A stretch of DNA of 64,000 bases from Closterium sp. Naga37s-1 (GCA_947471745.1 CANJKZ010000092.1:2604001-2668000); one strand, 5' to 3'. Shown: positions 11,591 through 22,381, counted from the first letter of the stretch. A program made the numbers and translations. The notes: generated by a model not told the origin, from the letters alone.

Positions 11591-11882
11591 TGTGAGAGTA
11601 CGTCGTCCGTTCTACCCTATTTTAGCGTATTTCTATTTTCTTAAGGCATTTTCTATGCTCGTTTTCCTATTCGTTTACTTTTCTTTGTCTTAATTTGGTT
11701 ATATTCACCGAATAGGATTGCGTGCACCGGATTTTACTAGTTTCTAGAATTATCTCGCGTGACCTAGCGTGTGCGTACCTATTTGCCGAATGACTCTACC
11801 AAATTCGGAAAGGCTCTATTCCTAGAGCCTCGGTACCCAGGTTCATTATAATATGTTGAAGTGGAGTCTTGATCCTCTCACA
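11591..11882 (+). repeat. LTR of an unrelated retroelement (292 bp)
   Basis: Begins TGTGAGAG and ends CTCTCACA, a perfect 8-base terminal inverted repeat, is AT-richer than its surroundings, and is followed by a primer-binding-site-like sequence. No second copy is in the window and no matching target duplication is visible, so this is probably the 5' end of a truncated element that landed in the copia remnant. Confidence 0.6.
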
Positions 11883-11884
11883 CT

Positions 11885-11898
11885 TGGGCATCAGAGCC
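11885..11898 (+). other. primer-binding site (initiator-Met-like)
   Basis: TGGGCATCAGAGCC lies two bases inside the LTR end. The plant initiator-Met site is TGGTATCAGAGCC, so it matches except at two positions and one length change. Confidence 0.5.
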
Positions 11899-11939
11899 TA
11901 CTTACACTTCGACATTTAGCTCGCTTCTTCCCAGTCTCG

Positions 11940-12680
11940 AAATACCGCCGGCTTGAAGGTGACAGGGAGGGGACGCGACGGGAAAGGGAGCCGTGACGGG
12001 AAGGCGACGGGAGGTGGAGGCGATGGGAAGGCGACGGGGAGGGGAAGGGGAGGCGATGGGAAGGCGACGGGGAGGTGACGGGGAGGGGACGCGATGGGGA
12101 GGCGACGAGGAGGGGATGCGACGGAGAGGCGATGAGGAGGGGACGCGACGGGGAGGCGACGGAGAGGTGACAGGGAGGGGACGCGACGAGGAGGCGACGG
12201 GAAGGGGGACGTGACGGGAAGGCGACGGGAGGTGGCGGGGAGGCGACGGGAAGGCGACAGGGAGGGGAAGGGGAGGCGAGGGGAAGGTGACGGGGAGGGG
12301 ACACGACGGGGAGGAGACGGGGAGGGGAAGCGACGGGGAGGCGACGGGGAGGGGACGCGACGGGGAGGCGACGGGGAGGGGACGCGACGGGGAGGGGATG
12401 CGACGGGGATGCGATGGGAAGGCGACGGGGAGGGGACGTGACGGGGAGGCAACGGGGAGGGGACGCGACAGGGAGGCGACGGGGAGGCGAAGACGAGGCG
12501 ACGGGGAGGCTACGGGGAGGCGACGGGGAGGGGACATGGAGGCGACAGGAGGGCGACCTAAACGGGCACTACGCGCGACGGGGTGCTTCGGGCAATGGGG
12601 CGCTAAGGGTGACGGGGCGCTACGGGATCGGGCGAGACACGAGGTGGTGGGCCCATAGGATCAATCGATGCTCTATACCA
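11940..12680 (-). repeat. GC-rich leader remnant of a short-LTR copia
   Basis: Tandem blocks based on GACGGGGAGGCGACGGGGAG and variants. The right edge (12640-12680) has the same order as the leaders of Copia-1 to -3: GGTGGGCCC, TAGGATCA, then CTCTATACCA, the complement of the family primer-binding site. This places it as the leader of a minus-oriented family member that has lost its coding part. All long open frames here are composition artefacts. Confidence 0.6.
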
Positions 12681-12974
12681 TGGGAAGTTATGAACTAGAA
12701 ATGAGAAGTACAAGCATAGATTTACCAAACACTAACGGTACTAGCAGAAACATGTCACACCTAGACTAACACATATGAAACTATAACAAATTTAGTTCGA
12801 CAGCCCTGTGTCTCGAAGGCTGGGCTAATAGTACCGCCCCGAGTTGTACCTCATATACCTTGTTGTTATTGCTGACTGGCCTTATGGCCCCTTGCCTCAA
12901 AGGCTGGATCAGTGATGCCGCTCTAAGATGTCACTCATTTTCTATGCACTGCTCCTAACCTATCCTAGGGGGTG
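12681..12974. other. copia untranslated-region-like sequence
   Basis: Non-coding. 12838-12890 contains GACTGGCCTTATGG, similar to the 3' untranslated segment of Copia-4 and -5 (AACTGGCCTTGTGG). A related copy of the stretch lies at 50788-50832. The region ends with a purine tract (CCTAGGGGGTG, 12965-12974) directly before an LTR. Confidence 0.4.
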
Positions 12975-13103
12975 TGTCAATGTATACATGTAATGTTTGC
13001 ATTTGTACTTTGTAGGCTAGGTTGGGTTTCAATATAGAGGGTATGAGATGCTAGTTATACCCCCTCTGTATGCCCTCAGGAGCCATTCATTCAGTTCATG
13101 ACA
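12975..13103 (+). repeat. copia-type 3' LTR remnant (129 bp)
   Basis: Starts TGTCAATG, ends CATGACA, is preceded by a purine tract, and its length falls within the 124-131 bp of the local family, whose LTRs also have TGTCA/TGACA ends. Internal sequence is diverged. It may be the 3' LTR of the plus-strand remnant at 9940-11590. Confidence 0.5.
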
Positions 13104-13422
13104 CAAGTGTTCGAAACTGTCCGGGTTAAACATGATTGAGTTCGCCTGTTGCTCATGTATGCGATCAACCCTAAGAAACCATGTTCAAGTGTCCTCACTC
13201 AATATACCACGTGCAATGAACAACAATATTCTGTATTGTAAATTGAACGTCTGTAGGTGTTCTAAGAAATGCGCTCTAGTAAAGAAATATATAAGCTCCT
13301 TATGTCGCATCAGACTTCATCGGACTTTTGTGAGTAGCATCTATATGATTTTGCTTCTTTTATTAGGTTTCAACACAATTTGTACTGTTAAGCGTTGGAT
13401 GTTTGAACGGCTGTCAACACTG
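13104..13422. other. spacer, nothing recognised
   Basis: AT-rich sequence between an LTR remnant and a MITE. A short open frame is present but shows no recognisable domain. Confidence 0.4.
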
Positions 13423-13425
13423 TAA

Positions 13426-14102
13426 GGGCGTGGAACATCTAGGAATCTCCAGTCAAGCTCTGTACGAAGCCCCCGAGTTCCGCACCGTCGTGCGGTTTGG
13501 TCCATACCGGTTCGGAACTAGCCTGGTCCGAACGTAAACGTTTGGCCCGTTTTTTTTTTTTTTTCTCGAGCGTTACTGTACATTCTCGCAATGTCGCACA
13601 CGTTACAATCATATCTTCGCCTATATACAAACACCACATGCAACCTTTCGTGTTGCACAACCACAACGGGGCAGGTCAGTGTGCCGAGCATCGTTCAGAA
13701 ATATGCAGTTGCAGTAGGGCCACTCAAGCAGTCAATTCGCACGATGTCACTTCTCCACTCTCTCGCTTTCACGCTTGGCTGTGCAGGGCATACTAACGGC
13801 TTCGGGACTTCGAACATTTGATGTACTTGGGGAGAATTCTGCGACGTCGCCGTACACTGTACTAGTTCGCCATGGCAATCGCACGGCTACTGTACATCTG
13901 AGTTCCGAACGGGGCAATTCCGATCGTTCGCATCACCTGAACGAAATGCAAACGACCAAATGTTCCAACTGGTTTCCGCACAATGGCGAAGTCGCAGAAC
14001 CAATAGCGAAGTCTCTCGCGAATCCCTATGAAAAGTGTCACCACACCGAGTTCTGAACGGTGCCTTGGTTTGTACCGGTCAGTTTCCAGATGTTCCACGA
14101 CC
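13426..14102. mobile_element. Harbinger-like MITE A (677 bp)
   Basis: Terminal inverted repeat GGGCGTGGAACATCT (one mismatch, GGT in the right copy) flanked by a 3-base target duplication TAA (13423-13425 and 14103-14105). TWA duplications and ends starting GGG are typical of PIF/Harbinger elements. No transposase frame is present, so it is non-autonomous. A T-run at 13551-13564 is internal. Confidence 0.8.
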
Positions 14103-14105
14103 TAA

Positions 14106-15175
14106 CCCAAATCCAGTTGCACATTGTCTCTAGTGACCCAGGTTCGGAAATCCTAGAGCCAATTCGGGCCAGAGTGTTGCCACCGAACTCCATTGCCTAA
14201 ATGCTATCAAATGGTGCCATATATATATGGCGTGGAATCAGGAAACGGGGGAGGAACCTGCCAAATACGTTTTGGGGGTCTGGCCACCTCGCGAAATTTC
14301 CCGCCAGAAAGGGGAATGGTGGCAATGGAATCAGGAACCACCCTCCCCACCTTCCAATCTCCTGGCACGAATTTTTGGCACGAATATGCGACTGCCTGAC
14401 CGGGTGCTTAAAAAAATGACCGTAGGGTAAAAAACGTGAAATGTGGGCAGAGGTGTGTTCGGAAGGGCAGATTTGACGCCAAATGTGGTGTAAAGGAGGG
14501 CATGAATGTCCCTTATTCGGATCTGTTTGTGGTTACCCCTAGCTACCAATCCCATTGCCATTCCACTTCAAATCTGCGTGGAACGGGAAATGGCGATGGG
14601 ATGGCATCGGACACTACGTTAGCTTGGGACGAATCTGCTCCCCACTTTCCTACTTCCATGATTCCGTCCGAAATGGTGGGTGCTCGACACGCCAACATGA
14701 TTCCGTTTGGTTCGGACGGAATCGTAACCTCGGCAGGATTTTTTTGGGCTGACCAGCCGTGACTGACCCTAAGGGACGGAATCAGAAAGACGTGACTGAC
14801 ATTCATGATTCCACCCATTTCACTCGTAGGCTTAGTTCGGTTGGCGCATCAGCCCGGATGACAACAGTAAATCGACCATCCGTGAACCTTCCTTGATAAC
14901 TTGTTGACAGGTTATCATGGCTCGAGATAAGCGCATGGCTGGCGAAGCTAACGGGTTCAAAATGCCTGCCGAACAGCCTTTTTGGTCCCCTGAATTTTAT
15001 ATGTCGCCATGTTCCAGGAACCTTCATCTCCTAGCAATATGGCACATCAGCTCGTGAGGGCACCATCATTGGCCAATTTCGTGCTGAATGATTTCAACGA
15101 AGACCACGATATTTTGGTTGCATGCGCTGCATGACTTCCTCGAAACCCAAAACATATTGGCATGTCGAAAAAAAA
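14106..15175. other. non-coding flank with repeated GGAATCA motifs
   Basis: About 1.07 kb without a convincing gene. GTGGAATCA at 14232-14240 and its perfect complement TGATTCCAC at 14806-14814 bracket 583 bp in which GGAATCA or TGATTCC recurs several more times. This could be an old foldback or MITE-like element, but no target duplication is clear. A short frame at 14918-15055 (start MARDKRMAGE) has no recognisable domain. The segment TTGGCGCATCAG at 14841-14852 reappears at 22550. Confidence 0.35.
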
Positions 15176-15180
15176 CCCAA

Positions 15181-15304
15181 TGAAAAGAAACAAGGAATGG
15201 AAAGACTAAAGGAAAGTTGGGTACAAAAGCAAACCCTAGAAAACTGTACCCCATATGTGCTACCCCACTATAGCCTACAGTAGCTATGTCATATAAATCT
15301 GACA
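15181..15304 (-). repeat. Copia-2 3' LTR (124 bp)
   Basis: TG...CA direct repeat of 22382-22505, differing at three positions. Confidence 0.95.
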
Positions 15305-15513
15305 CACCCCCATAGGCAAAGTGGGGGAGAACAAGGGGTCACAAGACCAGTCAAGCAAAGCAAAACAAGCTCAGGGTGGATCACAAAGTCACCACACATT
15401 CCGAGCACAAGTTCAAGGCCACAAGGCCAGTTCACATGCAGGATTGCATATATATATAAGGCTAGACAAGCAAGAGCAGGTGTATATATATATATGCAAC
15501 AGTACAAGCAAGG

Positions 15514-18500
15514 TCAAGGGGTGAGCAAGTGAGGCAAGGTAGGCACAAGACCCAGCTGAGTACAGAAGCGCTGATGATCACAAGGCGGAAGTGCCTTGGT
15601 GAAGATATCAGCAGTGTTGGCCTCAGAGGCCACGTACGCAAGCCGTAGCTGACCACGCTGCTGTAGCTCACGAGCAAGGAAGTAGCGGAGAGCAATGTGC
15701 TTCGTTCTGTGCTCCAGTCTCTGCTCTCGACACAAGGCCAGCATGGCCTTGTTGTCTACGTACAGCACTGGAGGAGAACGAGGCGGCTCTCCGAGGTCAC
15801 TGAGCAGGTAGGTGAGCCAGCGAAGCTCCTGTACAGCCATGGCCCCGGCGTAGATCTCAGCCTCACAACTGGAGCCGAGAACAGAAGACGAGCGGGTAGC
15901 CCGCCACGAAACAGAGCCGGAACCAAGGCTGAAGGTGTAACCCTGTGACGACCGCTGCGTAGCCTGGTCGTCAGCCCAAGAAGCGTCTGCGTGCCCAGTG
16001 AGGACCACTGGACTCTGCCCTCCAAGCACAAGCCCCATGCCCGACGTACTGCACAAGTAACGCAACACCCTCTTCGCTGCAGCCATGTGCTCCGGTCTGT
16101 GTCTCCCAGGAGCAACATAGCGTGCGAGAATGCTAAGAGGGTATGCGAGGTCAGGTCGTGTGCAGGTCATCAGGTACATGAGGCAGCCAACAAGCTCTGG
16201 GTACGGGCCACTCGACTCTACGGACTCATCCGAAGGCAGAGCTGAGAGCGAGTGGCGAGTAGGCAGAGGAGTGGCCTGAGGCGAGGAGTACGTGAAGCCG
16301 AAGCGCTGAAGAACCTGCTGCACCATGTGTGACTGAGTCAGGGTAATGGTGCGGCGTGCTCTGTCCCGGGTGATCTGCAAGCCAAGGTAGCTGCGCAGTT
16401 CACCCAGGTCTGTGCACGTGTGTCTCTTCTGCAGCTCGGACTTCACGTGGGCGAGTCCAGCAGTGTCAGCTGTGGCAAAGACCAAGTCGTCGACGTACAC
16501 GAGGATGTAGAACGGCGGCAAAGAAGTGTCGGTGCGCAGAAACAGCGACGGGTCAGCAGTAGAGGGAGCAAACCCAAGAGCCGCAAGTGTAGTCCTCAGT
16601 GTGTTGTGCCACTCACGCGGTGCCTGGCGGAGACCGTAGACTGGCCGCCGGAGGCTCCACTGGGTGCCAGGAGGAAAGGACCCAGTGAAGCCAGGTGGGC
16701 GACGCAGCCAGATCTCCTCGTGCTGGCTGCCCTGCAAGAAAGCAGTGCTGAAGTCAAGAGAGTGCAGCTCGTAGTCGCGGTGAGCAGCTATGTGCAGCAG
16801 TACCCGAAGAGTGGTCATCTTCGGGGTGGGAGAGAAGGTCTGAAAGTAGTCAACTCCCTGCCGCTGACTGAAGCCACGAGCCACGTAACGCGCCTTGAAG
16901 ACAGGCGGAGAACCCGGCGGCCGCTTCACCCTGAAAATCCACATGCCACTGACGATGTTCGCCCCAGGCGGGGGAACCTCGTCAACGTAGGTGCCTGTGG
17001 ACTTCCAGGAAGCCATCTCTGCGTCCATAGCTGCCTGCCACTGAGAGGAGTAGGAACCCTCTATCGCCTCCGCGTAAGAGCGCGGAGTCGGGATGTCAAG
17101 TGCATCCGGGTCTCCCTCAGGGGTAAGCAGTACGGACACGAGATGAGGTGAAGCAGCAGCCAGACACTGGAACTCCTCCTGCTTGTCCTCAAGGACGTCC
17201 GTGCCAAGGGCACACTCACCCCCGACGGACGGAGGACAGACAGACTCAGACTCAGCAACAAGACTAGCAGCGTAGTCTAGACGACAGCGAGCAGCAAAGT
17301 CGACGAGCTCAGCAACTAGGGCAGACGCAGTAGTGGACTCAAAGGAAGGGTCAGTGACAACAGTAGCAAGGAGACGCGTGACAGTCGGACTGGCAGCACG
17401 AAGGGAGTCCGACTCCGGGTCAGGAAGAGCAGGAAGAGAGGACTCAGGAGGAGAAGGCAAAGGGGCACGCAGAGGAGCAGTGGACGGACGCAGAGACATC
17501 CGGTGCGTGCCAGGGACAGGAGGAGGACGCTGACGCGAACCACGACCACTAGTGCGAGCAGCACGGACAGGCGACGCAGGGCGAGACGCAGGCTCACGAC
17601 GCTCAGTAAGACCTCCAGTAGGACCAGTGTAGGGAGAAGGAGCGGGCAGTGGGGAGGCCGGCTGTAACTGTAACTGTGACGGGACATGCTGTGGACACTC
17701 TAAGGGAGGAGGAGGACCAGTAGAAGGCGGGAGACCAAGAACCTGCTGAAGGAGCGGAACGAAGTACGGCCGAGGCCGCGCGGCGACTCCAGACACAGCA
17801 GGGACAGCACCAGTACCCCCAGCGGCAGCACCAGCGCCAGCAGCACTTCCAGCTCCAGTACCTCTAGCAGCACCAGTAGCACCCCCAGCAGGACCGCCTC
17901 CAGGACCGACAACAGTAGCCTCAGCGTCAACACCCTCAGCAGCTCCAGCTCCAGTCGTACCCGCAGGCCCAGCAGCTCCAGTACTCCCAGTACGAGCACC
18001 TCCGGGACCCGCGGCACCAGCACCCTCAGCAGCCGAAGAACCTCCAGCTCCAGCAGCACGCCTCCAGCGCCGGGCAAACCACTCGCGCAGCTCCTGTGGA
18101 GAGAGTGGCTCCCGCCGAGACGAAGCACCCGGAGAACCTCCAGGCTCAGCACCGCCAGACGCCACACGAGCAGGCCCAGCTCCCTCAGGCTCCGCACCCC
18201 CAGGCTCAGCACCTCCAGGCGTAGCACCCCCAGGCTCAGCACCCCCAGCAGTAGCACCCCCAGGCTCAGCACCCCCAGGCTCAGCACCCCCAGTAGTAGC
18301 ACCCTCAGGCTCAGCACCCCCAGGCGTAGCACCCACACGCTCAGCACCCCCAGAGTCAGCACCCCCAGGCTCAGCACCCTCAGCAGCACCAGAGTCACCA
18401 GTAACCTCGACAGGCTCGACTGCGTCTACCTGGGACACACCTGAAGGGGCAGGACCCTGAGAGGGGAGGGGGTCTACCGGGGGGGGACCTGGCACAAGGA

Positions 18501-21444
18501 AGAGCGGTGGCGGGGGGAGGGACGGAGTGCGGTAGGGGAAGAGGCGGTAGTAGGGGACCGACTCGTCAAACGTGACGTCCTGGGAGGACAGAACACGGCG
18601 AGAGGTGGGGTGGTAGAACTGCCACCCTGGGGCGTCAGGGGGGAAGCCAAGGAAGACGCAAGGAGCAGCACGAGGGGACAGCTTGTCCGCAGACAAGTCG
18701 CGGACAAACGCCCGAGATCCCCAGACACGGAACGCAGACGCATCGCCAACCTTCCCCGTCCACAGCAAAGCTGGGGAGGTCTCCGGCATGGAGACCCTGG
18801 GCTGAAGGTTGATCTGATGCGCCGCGTACCGAACCGCAAACGGCCACAGAAAATGGGGGGCAGCCGCATGCATCATGGACGTACGGGCGACGTCCATGAC
18901 CATGCCAATGCGGCGCTCAGCAATCCCATTTTGCTGTGGAGAGTCCGGAAGCGTGAAGGTCTGGCGGATGCCTCGTGCACGACAGTAGGCTCGCAGAAGG
19001 CCAGAGGAGAACTCTCCACCTCTGTCAGAGTGCAGACGCAGAACAGGAAAGTCCGAGCCGAAGCTCTGCCTGAGCTGGAGACGAGCTGCGCGGATCCAGT
19101 CGATCAACACCTCAGTGACATCACCCTTGCTGCGCAAGGGGAAGACTGTGGTGTAACGCGAGTAGTCGTCAACCACCAGCAGGAAGTAGCGCTCGTGACC
19201 CTGTCCACGGACGCGGGCCGGGCCCCACACGTCCATGTGAAGCGTCTGCAGCGGGGCCTCTGTCGGAGGAAACTGGGAGGAGTGAGGGGCAGCCCGCTGC
19301 CGCCCCTCGACACAGGGGACGCAGGTAGGGCCAGGCCCCGGAGGAAGGGGAGGGAGGGACCGGGGAAGACCAGAGACAAGGACACGGGAGGCCATGCCTT
19401 GGAGACGAAGCAGGGAGGGGTGACCGAGGCGGTGGTGCCAGAGGAGAGTCTCGTGAGACAGAAGGCGACACGAACAGGGGGCAGACTCAGGACCAGACCT
19501 GGACGCTGCAGCAAACACCTGACCCGACGCAGCTACCTGACCAGACGCAGTGACTGGAGGAGACGCAGTGGTCAGTGTGTACAGGCTCGACCCCGGCCGA
19601 CGTGTAAACTTGGCCAGGTGTCGGCCTGTCCGAGCGTCCGTGCAGTGGGTCACCCGCTGACTCGCAGGAGTGAACTGGTGAACCCCCGCATCCTGTAGGT
19701 CAGCACCACTCACCAAGTTCGTAGAGAACGAGGGGAGGTAAAGACCAGACAGGGTGCCAGAGGGGGCCGCCGGACACAGGAGGACGGTGGAGAAGTGAGC
19801 AAGGACAGGACCCCCAGAGGGGTCTGCCAGAGAGACTGCAACTGGCCGGCCAAGCGGCGTGAGTGTGGTGCGGTCTCGAAAGAAGGAGCGAGAAGCCCCC
19901 GAGTCAAGGGTGAAGGTGTGGGAGGCCGAAGCCGACGCAGTACCTGAGAGAGCAGACTCACCAGCACCTGAGGGAGCAGACGCACGAGCACCTAGAGCAG
20001 CAGCCTCGCTAGCACCTAGAGCAGCAGCCTCACCAGTACCTAGAGCAGCAGACTCAATGCCCGGGTCGGGCGGAAAACACCGGTAACAGTCACCCTCATC
20101 ACTAATAGTCACAGTATACATGGCAGCAAGAATAGCATCAAAGTCAAGGTCAAAGACAGCTACACCCGCCCTAGACAGCTCACCCCAGCGGGGGATCTCA
20201 GTGGCCTCAGGGAACTGGTGACGCCAAGCGTCCGTCAGGCGGCCAAAGCAGCGCTGGGTGGAGTGCGCACCCCAGCACTGCTCACCCGCGCGGTCTCCGG
20301 TGCGTAGGACGTAGGTGCACGGACCAGTACCCCCACCCCGCTGGCGTGCAGCGTACCACTCACGGAGCTGCTGAGGGGGGGGGATGTCACGAGTGCGCTG
20401 CTGCTGCTGCTGCTGGCGCTGACCACCACCGGAGCCGACCCTCTGCGCAGCGCCACCCCGACCAGCTCCACCTCCTCCACCGTCGCCTCCTCCACCGCCG
20501 CCACCTCCGCTCCCACCGCCACCGCCGCCGCCGCCTCCGCCTCCACTGCCGCCACCGACACCTCCACCCCCGCCACCACCCCCACCGCCACCCCCACCCC
20601 CTCCACCGCCTCCACCGCCGCCTCCACCGCCCCCGCTAGCTCCTCCAGTGCCCCTGCCCCCCTTGCCCTTGCCAGGGCGGCGTCTCCCGCTAGGGGTAGA
20701 CGCCGCACCGACCGACTCAAGCCCAACGAGGTCGGCCGCAGCAGCAGAGGCAACAGAGGGCAAAAGGGGGGAGGGGGAACACCCCTCAAAGATGGGGGTG
20801 CGAGGGTCACCACGAGAGGCTCCTACAGCTACTATGCTCTTTTCTGCTGCTAGGAGGGCCTTCTCGAGGAGGTCAACGGTGAGAGTGGTGGGGCAAACTG
20901 AGAGGAAGTGGTCCCTGACTACGCGAAGGGAGTCAGGGAGCCGGGTGACTATGTAGTAGAGGGTGATGTACATGGGGGGGGGGTTCTTGGCGCAGAACTC
21001 AGCAGGAAGCGCAGCGCGGTAGCGAGTGTCACTAGTGCGGAGGTGCGTAATGAGGTCAGCGACTGTGGGAAAGGCAGCAAGGTCAGGGAAGAGGTACGGT
21101 AGCATGAGGCGGCTCAGTGCAGCAGTGGCAGGGGAGGAGTAGCGCGCAACTACAGCGTCGTACAAGGTCTGAGCACTCTTGTACTGGCTGAAGTGCGCAC
21201 GCTCAGAGGTAGGCAGGTGGCGACGCACAGCAAGACGTGCAGCAGCATCGCGAGTGGCCCACTGTGAGCGAACAGTGGCGTCGGCATCAGCAGCAGGGGC
21301 AGGAGAGGCACCAGAGGTGAGGTCAAAGAGGGAGAGACCGTATGCCCAATCGCACTGTAGGAAAAGCTGCAGGTCATCTACCCAGACGTCAAAGTCAATG
21401 GCCCGACCCTCAGCGTCAAAAGCGAGGACACTAGGGGTAGCCAT
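15514..21444 (-). CDS. Copia-2 Gag-Pol polyprotein (1976 aa)
   Basis: Encodes all proteins needed for copia retrotransposition in one frame. Approximate residues: gag 1-265; poly-Gly 268-328; poly-Gln about 340; a Cys/His motif C-x13-C-x3-H-x4-C at 376-399; protease LDSGAS about 511; GAG-pre-integrase LLWHHRLGHPS about 660; integrase catalytic Asp in HMDVWGP about 736, Asp in HSDRGGEF about 804 and Glu in QQNGIAERR about 840; a Gly/Ala/Glu/Pro-rich repetitive linker about 1015-1215; reverse transcriptase from about 1465 with YVDDLVFA near 1650; RNase H with HADASWADD near 1820. The start ATG at 21444 is the same in all five copies. The usual gag CCHC knuckle is replaced by the longer motif. 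The stop is TGA. The linker makes it longer than typical copia polyproteins (about 1300-1500 aa). Confidence 0.97.
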   Translation of the reverse strand: MATPSVLAFDAEGRAIDFDVWVDDLQLFLQCDWAYGLSLFDLTSGASPAPAADADATVRSQWATRDAAARLAVRRHLPTSERAHFSQYKSAQTLYDAVVARYSSPATAALSRLMLPYLFPDLAAFPTVADLITHLRTSDTRYRAALPAEFCAKNPPPMYITLYYIVTRLPDSLRVVRDHFLSVCPTTLTVDLLEKALLAAEKSIVAVGASRGDPRTPIFEGCSPSPLLPSVASAAAADLVGLESVGAASTPSGRRRPGKGKGGRGTGGASGGGGGGGGGGGGGGGGGGGGGGGGGVGGGSGGGGGGGGGGGSGGGGGGGGDGGGGGAGRGGAAQRVGSGGGQRQQQQQQRTRDIPPPQQLREWYAARQRGGGTGPCTYVLRTGDRAGEQCWGAHSTQRCFGRLTDAWRHQFPEATEIPRWGELSRAGVAVFDLDFDAILAAMYTVTISDEGDCYRCFPPDPGIESAALGTGEAAALGASEAAALGARASAPSGAGESALSGTASASASHTFTLDSGASRSFFRDRTTLTPLGRPVAVSLADPSGGPVLAHFSTVLLCPAAPSGTLSGLYLPSFSTNLVSGADLQDAGVHQFTPASQRVTHCTDARTGRHLAKFTRRPGSSLYTLTTASPPVTASGQVAASGQVFAAASRSGPESAPCSCRLLSHETLLWHHRLGHPSLLRLQGMASRVLVSGLPRSLPPLPPGPGPTCVPCVEGRQRAAPHSSQFPPTEAPLQTLHMDVWGPARVRGQGHERYFLLVVDDYSRYTTVFPLRSKGDVTEVLIDWIRAARLQLRQSFGSDFPVLRLHSDRGGEFSSGLLRAYCRARGIRQTFTLPDSPQQNGIAERRIGMVMDVARTSMMHAAAPHFLWPFAVRYAAHQINLQPRVSMPETSPALLWTGKVGDASAFRVWGSRAFVRDLSADKLSPRAAPCVFLGFPPDAPGWQFYHPTSRRVLSSQDVTFDESVPYYRLFPYRTPSLPPPPLFLVPGPPPVDPLPSQGPAPSGVSQVDAVEPVEVTGDSGAAEGAEPGGADSGGAERVGATPGGAEPEGATTGGAEPGGAEPGGATAGGAEPGGATPGGAEPGGAEPEGAGPARVASGGAEPGGSPGASSRREPLSPQELREWFARRWRRAAGAGGSSAAEGAGAAGPGGARTGSTGAAGPAGTTGAGAAEGVDAEATVVGPGGGPAGGATGAARGTGAGSAAGAGAAAGGTGAVPAVSGVAARPRPYFVPLLQQVLGLPPSTGPPPPLECPQHVPSQLQLQPASPLPAPSPYTGPTGGLTERREPASRPASPVRAARTSGRGSRQRPPPVPGTHRMSLRPSTAPLRAPLPSPPESSLPALPDPESDSLRAASPTVTRLLATVVTDPSFESTTASALVAELVDFAARCRLDYAASLVAESESVCPPSVGGECALGTDVLEDKQEEFQCLAAASPHLVSVLLTPEGDPDALDIPTPRSYAEAIEGSYSSQWQAAMDAEMASWKSTGTYVDEVPPPGANIVSGMWIFRVKRPPGSPPVFKARYVARGFSQRQGVDYFQTFSPTPKMTTLRVLLHIAAHRDYELHSLDFSTAFLQGSQHEEIWLRRPPGFTGSFPPGTQWSLRRPVYGLRQAPREWHNTLRTTLAALGFAPSTADPSLFLRTDTSLPPFYILVYVDDLVFATADTAGLAHVKSELQKRHTCTDLGELRSYLGLQITRDRARRTITLTQSHMVQQVLQRFGFTYSSPQATPLPTRHSLSALPSDESVESSGPYPELVGCLMYLMTCTRPDLAYPLSILARYVAPGRHRPEHMAAAKRVLRYLCSTSGMGLVLGGQSPVVLTGHADASWADDQATQRSSQGYTFSLGSGSVSWRATRSSSVLGSSCEAEIYAGAMAVQELRWLTYLLSDLGEPPRSPPVLYVDNKAMLALCREQRLEHRTKHIALRYFLARELQQRGQLRLAYVASEANTADIFTKALPPCDHQRFCTQLGLVPTLPHLLTP

Positions 21445-21479
21445 GACAGCAGTAGACTAGCAGCACGAACAGTAGGGTA

Positions 21480-22350
21480 AGGGCAGTGCAGTGACAGAGG
21501 CGCTGCTCTTACCAGACAGGGCGGCTCGGGTGGCTCGGCGGCTCAGCGGCTCGGCAACTCGGCGGCTCGGGCGGCTCGGGCGGCTCGGCGGTACGGCGGC
21601 TCGGCAGCACGGGCGGCTCAGGTGGCGCGGCGGCTCGGGCGGCTCGGGTGGATCGGGCAGCTCGGCAGCAGCTCGGCGCCGCCGGCGGCTCGGTGGTGAC
21701 GGCGGGGCCGCGCGGGGAGCGGCGGCTGGGCCGGGTGGAGCGGCGCCGGTAGGGCCGAGGCGCACCGGCGGGTGCAGTCAGCGGCGGCAGCAGCTGCGGC
21801 CCCGAGGGAGGTGGTGGCGGCTGCTGCTGGCGACGGCCGCGGCCGCTGCTGTAGGGACTGCGGCGGCTGCTGCGGCAGGGGCGGCGACGGCGGGCCGGAG
21901 GGGGGCGGCGACAGGGCCGCGAGAGGCCGCGTAGGGCGGCGACGGGCCGTGATAGGGCGGCGCGAGGGGCCGCGGAGGACGGCGACGGGCCGTAGGGGGC
22001 CGTGAGGGGCCGCGGGAGGGGCCGTAAGGGGCGTAAGGGGCCGCGCGAGGGGCCGTAAGGGACGGCGCGAGGGGCCGTAAGGGGCCGCTAAGGGCGGCGC
22101 GAGGGGCCGACGGGCGGCGCGAGGGGCCGTAAGGGGCCGTAAGGGCGGCGCAAGGGGCCGTAAGGGTGGCACGAGGGGCCGTAAGGGCGGCGCAAGGGGC
22201 CGTGAGAGGGGCCGCTAAGGGCGGCGCAAAGGGGCCGTGAGGGGCCGTGAGAGGGCGCGACGGTAGGGAGGGCACACAGGGCGCGACTCGGGCAGGAGCG
22301 AAGCGCGCTCCGGGCAGGAAAAAAAAAAAATTCGTGGTGGGCCCTAGGAA
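21480..22350 (-). repeat. Copia-2 GC-rich tandem-repeat leader
   Basis: Leader between primer-binding site and gag. Two repeat styles: CGGCTCGGGCGGCTCGG-type units at 21520-21700, and GGGGCCGTAAGGG / GGCGCGAGGGGCCG units at 21900-22250. An A-run at 22319-22330 lies near the 5' LTR. No coding function is supported. Confidence 0.85.
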
Positions 22351-22352
22351 GT

Positions 22353-22381
22353 GTTCCCACTAGGGAACCTGCTCGATACCA
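22353..22381 (-). other. Copia-2 primer-binding site and hairpin
   Basis: Minus strand reads TGGTATCGAGCAGGTTCC next to the LTR, then a perfect 6-bp stem GTTCCC/GGGAAC with loop TAGT that overlaps the last bases of the site. Confidence 0.8.
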
